Origin: Eubacteriaceae bacterium UBA1433
GTDB taxonomy: Bacteria > Bacillota > Clostridia > Eubacteriales > UBA1433
Assembly (NCBI GenBank): GCA_002329295.1
Contig: DCTT01000018.1
Location: forward strand, 145,326-156,103
DNA: 10,778 nucleotides
Direction: 5' to 3'
In this document: in pieces, positions 6,556 to 10,778 of the stretch
How the letters are laid out: each line of letters opens with the position of its first letter
Numbering within the stretch: position 1 is the stretch's first letter
Notes under the pieces: model-generated
What the model was told of the DNA's origin: nothing
The model's database searches: none
Seen by the model: the letters and a program-made list of their open reading frames with translations, nothing else
Position numbers and translations under genes: made by a program

Positions 6556-7035
6556 TTATGAGAGAACAAACAACGCTTTTTCATAATCTTTCACATAATA
6601 TCGGATATTTGTTTTGCCTCGCTGAATTATCGTATGACCTTCTTTTTCAAGCAGTTCCTTTTGTTTTTCAATACCGCCCGGATACTTTGCATTTAATTCG
6701 CCGTTGGCTTTCAACGTTCTCCAATAAGGAGTTTTATCGGAAGAGCGCTGATAGCTTGCCCATGCGGCAATAGAGACAAACACTCCCGCAGTGATCGGCT
6801 CTGTAAAATCGGCGTCGCTGATTTTTGCGAAATAGTCTCGGATTGCACCTACAGTAAGCAGTTTTCCATGCGGGACACGTCGCATAATTTTGTCATAGTC
6901 AATCGGCGGCGCAAAATACATTCTGTTTCCGCCGTATTTTTCAATACTCTTTTTATCGGTAATCGTTTGGTATTTCGGCATATCTTTGCTGTCATTGAGC
7001 ATTGCATTAAAATCTTTGGTGTTTTCTTTTACCAC
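6556..7035 (-). CDS. MGMT-family, alkyltransferase-like protein without cysteine
   Basis: A 159-residue protein related to the DNA-binding domain of O6-alkylguanine-DNA alkyltransferases. After an N-terminal extension of about 45 residues, the helix-turn-helix region appears as RRVPHGKLLTVGAIRDYFAK (52-71), comparable to the family's PxGxVxTYGxIA. Next come the helix VSIAAWASYQR (87-97) and TPYWRTLKANGEL (102-114), aligned with the PCHRV active-site motif, then YPGG, KQKELLEKEGH and a C-terminal tail. The methyl-accepting Cys is Tyr104 here, the next residue is Trp105, and the whole protein has no cysteine, so it cannot be a suicidal methyltransferase. By analogy with bacterial ATL proteins (PWHRV) it may bind damaged bases and mark them for repair; that is inference. 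The start is GTG at 7035, set by GGAGG at 7044-7048. It forms a single-gene unit. Confidence 0.8.
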   Translation of the reverse strand: MVKENTKDFNAMLNDSKDMPKYQTITDKKSIEKYGGNRMYFAPPIDYDKIMRRVPHGKLLTVGAIRDYFAKISDADFTEPITAGVFVSIAAWASYQRSSDKTPYWRTLKANGELNAKYPGGIEKQKELLEKEGHTIIQRGKTNIRYYVKDYEKALFVLS

Positions 7036-7040
7036 TGATA

Positions 7041-7048
7041 TCACCTCC
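7041..7048 (-). promoter_or_regulatory. Ribosome binding site fixing the GTG start of the MGMT-like gene
   Basis: On the minus strand GGAGGTGA runs from 7048 down to 7041 and precedes GTG at 7035 with 8 nt between GGAGG and the codon. The in-frame TTG at 7050 would place the Shine-Dalgarno sequence inside the coding region, so it is not used as the start. Confidence 0.8.
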
Positions 7049-7055
7049 AATATTC

Positions 7056-7084
7056 AGAATAATCTTCTTTGGTTGTTTATGCAA
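7056..7084 (-). promoter_or_regulatory. Possible promoter for the MGMT-like gene
   Basis: On the minus strand TTGCAT (7084-7079) and TATTCT (7061-7056) are spaced by 17 nt. The -10 box is imperfect and the start point would fall almost at the ribosome site, giving a leader of only about 15 nt. Moderate to weak prediction. Confidence 0.4.
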
Positions 7085-7163
7085 TGAGACGGTTGAAATT
7101 TTTTGTTTATTTTAACATTTGATTTTGGTCTTCTATGCAGGGAATTTTTTCTTGTAAATAAAA

Positions 7164-7198
7164 AGAACAAAAAATGCGGAGCAGTTTTTGCTCCGCAT
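7164..7198 (-). terminator. Terminator for the Re-citrate synthase-like gene
   Basis: A perfect 10-bp stem (7174-7183 with 7189-7198) has a 5-nt loop. On the minus strand the stem is followed by TTTTTGTTCTTTT, a good T tract. On the plus strand no T run follows. It therefore serves the leftward transcript of the gene that stops at 7301, about 100 nt downstream of that stop. Confidence 0.82.
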
Positions 7199-7300
7199 AG
7201 CATAAGATGTTTGATGAAAGAGATAAGTTTTTGGAACGCATATTATTGTTGCGTTCCTATCTGTCTGAGTGCAAATATGACGATGTTTTAAGCAGTTTTT
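7199..7300 (-). other. 3' untranslated segment with an extra hairpin
   Basis: These 102 nt lie between the stop of the Re-citrate synthase-like gene and its terminator. They hold an 8-bp inverted repeat GGAACGCA/TGCGTTCC (7233-7240 with 7250-7257) around a 9-nt AT-rich loop, with no T tract on the minus side. I see no gene with a ribosome site here. The hairpin may stabilise the mRNA 3' end; this is inference. Confidence 0.4.
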
Positions 7301-8611
7301 TTAGTCTATATCGCAGACCTGGGGCAGAAAATCCACCACAAGTGCGCGAAGTTCTTCGTTGGTCATGCCGCTTGCACGCCCGCTTTTATATTGTACATCA
7401 ATGGCATCCTTGATTTTTCTCACACCTTCATCGGTCTTTTTGACTTTATCGTCTCCCTTAAGTTTGAAGTAGCAGTTAATCCAGGCGGCAACGCCTGCCA
7501 CACCGGAATACTCATTTACTTGAATGAGGATAGGACGGTTCAGGATTTTTTCGGTATTAAAAGAGTTATACACCTCTTCGTTTTTTAAAATACCGTCGGC
7601 ATGAATGCCTGCTTTGGTGGAGTTAAAATCAATACCGATATAGGGGTGCTTGACAGAAATGGTATAGTGCATTTCTTTTTCAAAATAATCTGCCAATTCG
7701 GACAAATAATGTAAATTGAGTGTACTTGGACCTTTTAGCTGCATATATTCTACGAGCATGCCGTCCAGCGGCGTGTTGCCTGTACGTTCGCCGATGCCCA
7801 AAAGAGTTGTACTGATTGCCGCACAACCATAGAGCCACGCAGTGGTGGAATTTGTGACAGCGGCGTGGTAGTCGTTGTGCCCGTGCCATTCTAATTGATC
7901 AGATGCAAAACCTGCTTCGCTTTGTAAAAGGCTGATAATGCCGGGTACGCTGCGGGGCAGCGCAGCTCCGTTATAGGGAAGGCCAAGCCCCAGTGTGTCA
8001 CAAGAACGAATTTTTACTTTCACACCGGCCTGATTGCCCAGCTCATTGATTTTTTTCGCTAAAGGAAGCACAAAGCCGTGAATATCAGCTCTTGTAATGT
8101 CTTCAAAATGGCAACGGGGTTTAACGCCGCTTGCCAAAGCAGCTTCTAAAATCTCGAGGTAGTTTTTCATGGCTGTATCGCGATCCCAGCCCATTTTGTG
8201 AAAAATATGGTAGTCTGAGCAGGACATTAAAATGCCGGTCTCGCTAATCTCCATTGATTTAACGAGTTCAAAATCATTTTTAGTAGCACGAATCCAAGAG
8301 GTAATCTGTGGAAAATCGTATCCTCTGTCACGACATGCTTCGACAGCATGGCGATCGTGCGGGTTATAGAGAAAAAATTCGGTTTGGCGGATAACACCTG
8401 CTCCGTTATCGATCTTATGCATATAATCGAATAAGGTGACAATCTGTTTTTTTGTAAAAGTGGACATGGACTGTTGCCCGTCTCGAAAAGTTGTATCTGT
8501 AATCCAAATGTCTTCTGGAAGGTTTCTCTTATAATAGCTGTCATCAAAAACAATTTTGGGAACTTCGTCATAAGGAAAGAATTCCCGGTATAAATTCGGT
8601 TGTTGATTCAT
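7301..8611 (-). CDS. DRE-TIM acyl-CoA condensing enzyme, probable Re-citrate synthase
   Basis: A 436-residue member of the isopropylmalate/homocitrate synthase (HMGL-like) superfamily. The TIM barrel opens with WITDTTFRDGQQS (36-48), containing the Arg-Asp pair and metal-binding Asp of the family. It continues through PRCHFEDITRAD (165-176) and RSCDTLGLG, and carries the metal-ligand motif HGHND (243-247). GIGERTGNTPLDG follows, then a C-terminal part with GIDFNSTKAGIHADG, SFNTEKILNRP and NEYSGVAGVAAWIN. From memory the IPEDIWITDTTFRDGQQ opening, the SCSDYHIF segment and the GIHADG/EKILNRP region match the Clostridium kluyveri Re-citrate synthase group rather than LeuA or NifV. The expected reaction is acetyl-CoA plus oxaloacetate to citrate, feeding glutamate synthesis in anaerobes. 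Databases often label such proteins isopropylmalate or homocitrate synthase. The ATG has GAGGTG at 8622-8617 upstream. No aconitase or isocitrate dehydrogenase is adjacent. Confidence 0.8.
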   Translation of the reverse strand: MNQQPNLYREFFPYDEVPKIVFDDSYYKRNLPEDIWITDTTFRDGQQSMSTFTKKQIVTLFDYMHKIDNGAGVIRQTEFFLYNPHDRHAVEACRDRGYDFPQITSWIRATKNDFELVKSMEISETGILMSCSDYHIFHKMGWDRDTAMKNYLEILEAALASGVKPRCHFEDITRADIHGFVLPLAKKINELGNQAGVKVKIRSCDTLGLGLPYNGAALPRSVPGIISLLQSEAGFASDQLEWHGHNDYHAAVTNSTTAWLYGCAAISTTLLGIGERTGNTPLDGMLVEYMQLKGPSTLNLHYLSELADYFEKEMHYTISVKHPYIGIDFNSTKAGIHADGILKNEEVYNSFNTEKILNRPILIQVNEYSGVAGVAAWINCYFKLKGDDKVKKTDEGVRKIKDAIDVQYKSGRASGMTNEELRALVVDFLPQVCDID

Positions 8612-8639
8612 TTTTACACCTCAAAATAAATGTTTTATC

Positions 8640-8669
8640 ATTATACAATATTGTTACATAAAAATGCAA
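8640..8669 (-). promoter_or_regulatory. Strong sigma-A-type promoter for the Re-citrate synthase-like gene
   Basis: On the minus strand TTGCAT (8669-8664) and a perfect TATAAT (8645-8640) are separated by 18 nt. The leader would be about 20 nt and contains GAGGTG. It diverges from the cysteine desulfurase promoter, with about 30 nt between the two -35 boxes. Confidence 0.72.
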
Positions 8670-8699
8670 TAGGAATCAGCAATGAAAACGATTCACATA

Positions 8700-8728
8700 T
8701 TTACTTTTCGATGCAGTGCTGTTAAAAT
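8700..8728 (+). promoter_or_regulatory. Promoter for the cysteine desulfurase gene
   Basis: TTTACT (8700-8705) and TAAAAT (8723-8728) have a 17-nt spacer, and a TG lies upstream of the -10 region. Predicted start near 8735, with GAGGG at 8751-8755 before the ATG at 8762. The intervening 8670-8699 could hold an operator, but I see no clear inverted repeat in it. Confidence 0.55.
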
Positions 8729-8761
8729 GATACGTGATTTTTTACGATGCGAGGGCAGGTT

Positions 8762-9928
8762 ATGTTATATTTCGACAATGCGGCAACGACGAAGACAGAC
8801 AGACGTGTGGCGGATTTGATGAATCAAATTTTAAAAGAGGATTATGCCAATGCTTCGTCGAGGCACGTGCTTGGACGAAAAAGCAGGGAACGCATAGAAA
8901 GTGCCCGACAAGCATTGAGAGAGCATTTTATAATGCCGCAGGCAACGGTCGTCTTTACTTCCAGTGCGACGGAAGCCAACAATTTGGCGCTGTTTTCTAT
9001 TCAAAAAAATTATTTGAAAGGCAATAAACCACTGAATGTGGTGACAACAAAAATAGAACATCCTTCGGTCTATGAAGCGATACGACAAATTTTTGTGACT
9101 TCTGGAGCACAAATCCGCTATATCCGAACAGATATTCGGGGAAATATCGACATGGAACACTATCGAAGCGTGATTGACGAAAATACGGTTTTGATAAGCT
9201 TAAATCATGTAAATAATGAGTTGGGTACGAAAAATGATATTGTCGTCTTGTCAAAAGCAGCCAAGGAGATAAATGATAAAATCGTTTTTCATAGTGATAT
9301 TGTGCAGGGAGCGGGGAAATTTGTTTATAATATTGATGAGATGGACGTTGACATGATTACACTAAGCGCTCATAAATTTCATGGGCCGAAAGGAGTAGGT
9401 GCATTGATGGCAAAGAGCCATGTGCGACTTTCGCCTTTTTATTATGGCGGTGAGCAAGAAGAAGAATTGCGTCCAGGAACAGAGAATATAGCAGCGATTG
9501 AAGGAATGCGTATGGCATTGGCACTGTCAATGGAAGAAGTTGGCCAGGAAGAAAAAATATGGGCGATCAATAAGCATCTCCGAAGTGAGATGAAGAACAA
9601 AATTTCCGACATTTATTTTCATACGCCTGATCAGACCTGTAATGCATCGCCCTACATTTTGAATGCAGCGATAGCAGGCTGTAAAGCAGAAGTGCTCAGT
9701 CGGATGATGGACGAAAAAGGAATTGCCGTGTCCACTTCTTCTGCCTGTTCATCGAAAAAGAAAATATCTCGCGTATTGACCGAGACGGGCATCAAAAGAG
9801 AAGATGCCCAAAACAGTATTCGCATTTCACTGAGCAGGTACACTACAAAAGAGCAGTGTGATGAGCTTGTTTGTGTTCTTGCGCAAAGCGTGGAACGATT
9901 GAGAAAAATCACGAAATATAGCAGATGA
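8762..9928 (+). CDS. nifS: NifS/IscS-type cysteine desulfurase
   Basis: PLP-dependent class V aminotransferase-fold enzyme of 388 residues that removes sulfur from L-cysteine as an enzyme-bound persulfide, for Fe-S clusters, thio-tRNA or thiamine. Visible are the opening LYFDNAATT (2-10), SATEANNLAL (68-77), His100 in KIEHPSV, NHVNNELGT (148-156), the PLP-contacting Asp179 and Gln182, Lys205 in SAHKFHGPKG, GGEQEEELRPGTEN (229-242), and the catalytic Cys329 in STSSACSSKKK. The ATG at 8762 is preferred over the in-frame ATG at 8747, because GAGGG at 8751-8755 precedes it and family members begin at M(I/L)YFDNAATT. Where most relatives have NPSS, this protein has NASS (residues 30-33). No iscU, thiI or mnmA follows in the window, so its sulfur acceptor is unknown. 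Symbol given for the family, not the exact orthologue. Confidence 0.9.
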   Translation: MLYFDNAATTKTDRRVADLMNQILKEDYANASSRHVLGRKSRERIESARQALREHFIMPQATVVFTSSATEANNLALFSIQKNYLKGNKPLNVVTTKIEHPSVYEAIRQIFVTSGAQIRYIRTDIRGNIDMEHYRSVIDENTVLISLNHVNNELGTKNDIVVLSKAAKEINDKIVFHSDIVQGAGKFVYNIDEMDVDMITLSAHKFHGPKGVGALMAKSHVRLSPFYYGGEQEEELRPGTENIAAIEGMRMALALSMEEVGQEEKIWAINKHLRSEMKNKISDIYFHTPDQTCNASPYILNAAIAGCKAEVLSRMMDEKGIAVSTSSACSSKKKISRVLTETGIKREDAQNSIRISLSRYTTKEQCDELVCVLAQSVERLRKITKYSR

Positions 9929-9955
9929 TTTGCAGATGGGTCACAGGAATGTTCG

Positions 9956-9984
9956 TTGAAAAAATGAAAAATCAGGTGTATACT
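9956..9984 (+). promoter_or_regulatory. Strong sigma-A-type promoter for the unrecognised membrane protein
   Basis: TTGAAA (9956-9961) and TATACT (9979-9984) have a 17-nt spacer. The start would be near 9991, giving a leader of about 60 nt that includes the palindrome AGGCGCCT at 10020-10027. No terminator is seen between the desulfurase stop (9928) and this promoter, so the next gene may receive both transcripts. Confidence 0.68.
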
Positions 9985-10050
9985 CATTGCAATACAGATG
10001 GATAAAAAACAAGCTGTGCAAGGCGCCTGCGGGTGTATTGGGAGAAGACA

Positions 10051-10719
10051 ATGCCGTTATTCATATTTTTAGCCGTTGTTATTGTTGCGTATTTTGTTTA
10101 TATCCTTTATTTAAAAGAAACAAAGAGAACGCAAGAATTAAAGCGTACATTAGACACAGATAATTTTGAAAAAATCATTGAACAAGTTAAAAAAAGTCAG
10201 CGCGGAGACAAAGACCAATCGGTGTCCTTTGCCCTTGCGAGAAGTTATTTTTATACCAACGAGCCGGAGGCGTTTTTCTTGCAGAAGAAAAACTTTCTCG
10301 CCCTTGCTGCACGAGAAAAAACACCGGCGACAAAACAAGGGATTTTTCAGTTGGAATTGATGGAAATCGTGTTGTTGTATGTGGAAGAAAACCTGTCAAA
10401 GGCGGACGGTCTCTGGAAAAAGTTTTCTCTTCATGAAAAGCAAACTCATCGAATGGCGGCCGAAAATAATGTGGTGGACTTATACCTTATGTGCAAAATG
10501 ATACATGCATTTTATTTGAATGAATATGAAACAGTCAAAGAAATATATGCAACATTAAAAGAGATTGTTTTTGAAGTTAATAAAAAAACAATTATCACTC
10601 ATTATTTATGCAGGGTTTATGAATCAGAGAACAAAAAAGCGGATATTGCCATGCTTATCAAGCAAATTTCGGCCGGTGACAACTATTATTGGGATTTGAT
10701 TGACAGATGGTATGAGTAG
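10051..10719 (+). CDS. Unrecognised membrane-anchored helical protein
   Basis: I do not recognise this 222-residue protein. It starts with a hydrophobic segment at about residues 3-22 (PLFIFLAVVIVAYFVYILYL) with little ahead of it, followed by a basic KETKRTQELKR, which fits a single N-terminal membrane anchor with the remainder in the cytoplasm. The rest looks all-helical, rich in Lys, Glu, Leu, Phe and Tyr, with stretches such as QSVSFALARSYFYTNEPEAF, VDLYLMCKMIHAFYLNEYET and ITHYLCRVYE whose spacing recalls TPR-like helical hairpins. No catalytic motif is visible. The start is ATG at 10051, preceded by GGAG at 10041-10044. A GTG at 10033 in the same frame lies upstream of that ribosome site and is rejected. 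It follows the cysteine desulfurase by 122 nt and has its own promoter and terminator. A scaffold or adaptor role is inference only. Confidence 0.8.
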   Translation: MPLFIFLAVVIVAYFVYILYLKETKRTQELKRTLDTDNFEKIIEQVKKSQRGDKDQSVSFALARSYFYTNEPEAFFLQKKNFLALAAREKTPATKQGIFQLELMEIVLLYVEENLSKADGLWKKFSLHEKQTHRMAAENNVVDLYLMCKMIHAFYLNEYETVKEIYATLKEIVFEVNKKTIITHYLCRVYESENKKADIAMLIKQISAGDNYYWDLIDRWYE

Positions 10720-10742
10720 ACTGTCAAAGTATTTTTGAAAAA

Positions 10743-10767
10743 GCGTGCAAACAGCGCGCATTTTTTT
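10743..10767 (+). terminator. Rho-independent terminator after the membrane protein gene
   Basis: A 6-bp GC-rich stem with one G-U pair (GCGTGC at 10743-10748 with GCGCGC at 10754-10759) has an AAACA loop. It is followed by A and then seven T (10761-10767). It starts 24 nt past the stop codon. Confidence 0.72.
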
Positions 10768-10778
10768 GTTTTTGCAGA

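Noticed and set aside
6530..6558. 8-bp AT-only inverted repeat TAAATATT/AATATTTA overlapping the MGMT-like stop codon
   Set aside because: An all-AT stem with a 13-nt loop is too weak, and the strong terminator at 6412-6443 already explains the end of that transcript.
10033..10050. GTG start at 10033 for the unrecognised membrane protein
   Set aside because: The GGAG ribosome site lies inside this extension, 6 nt before ATG 10051, and the hydrophobic anchor begins directly after that ATG.
1..10778. Mobile element, CRISPR array, toxin-antitoxin or defence island
   Set aside because: I saw no transposase, integrase, spaced direct repeats, tRNA attachment site or paired small genes. Every sizeable gene but one belongs to a known housekeeping or repair-like family.

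Overview
The window looks like a chromosomal housekeeping segment of a Gram-positive anaerobe (Bacillota, probably Clostridia or a related class). The grounds are: a Bacillota-type division and cell-wall (dcw) gene order ending in ftsQ-ftsZ, strong GGAGG-type ribosome binding sites, an AT-leaning coding style, an EF-P with a Lys32 PGKG loop, and a gene resembling the Re-citrate synthase of strict anaerobes. The genus cannot be told from this sequence alone. I see no rRNA, tRNA, CRISPR, insertion sequence, prophage or integron, and no clear sign of recent transfer.

Region 1 (1-5186, + strand) is the downstream half of a dcw cluster: murD (5' end outside the window), ftsW, murG, ftsQ/divIB and ftsZ. 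Together they make the UDP-MurNAc-Ala-Glu precursor, make lipid II, polymerise glycan at the septum, link the divisome across the membrane and form the Z-ring. The first three genes are nearly contiguous (gaps of 2 and 5 nt) and ftsQ follows after 30 nt. ftsZ has its own good sigma-A-type promoter, and a strong hairpin follows it. No murC, murB or ftsA lies within this run.

Region 2 (5187-6443, + strand) holds aroK (shikimate kinase) and efp (elongation factor P). efp has its own promoter, whose -35 box overlaps the aroK stop codon. It ends at a hairpin that can terminate transcription in both directions.

Region 3 (6444-8611, - strand) holds two single-gene units: a cysteine-free MGMT/alkyltransferase-like protein, and a DRE-TIM enzyme best matched to Re-citrate synthase. 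The second has a near-ideal promoter and a terminator about 100 nt past its stop.

Region 4 (8612-10778, + strand) starts at a divergent promoter region, then a NifS/IscS-type cysteine desulfurase, then a separately promoted membrane-anchored, helical protein that I do not recognise, then a terminator.

No gene-free stretch exceeds 300 bases; the longest is 7036-7300, described below. I found no convincing new multi-gene system. The points most worth a second look are the cysteine-free alkyltransferase-like protein, the Re-citrate synthase candidate, the altered MurG glycine loop, the FtsZ with a Ser in its T7 loop and a short linker, and the unrecognised membrane protein at the right end.
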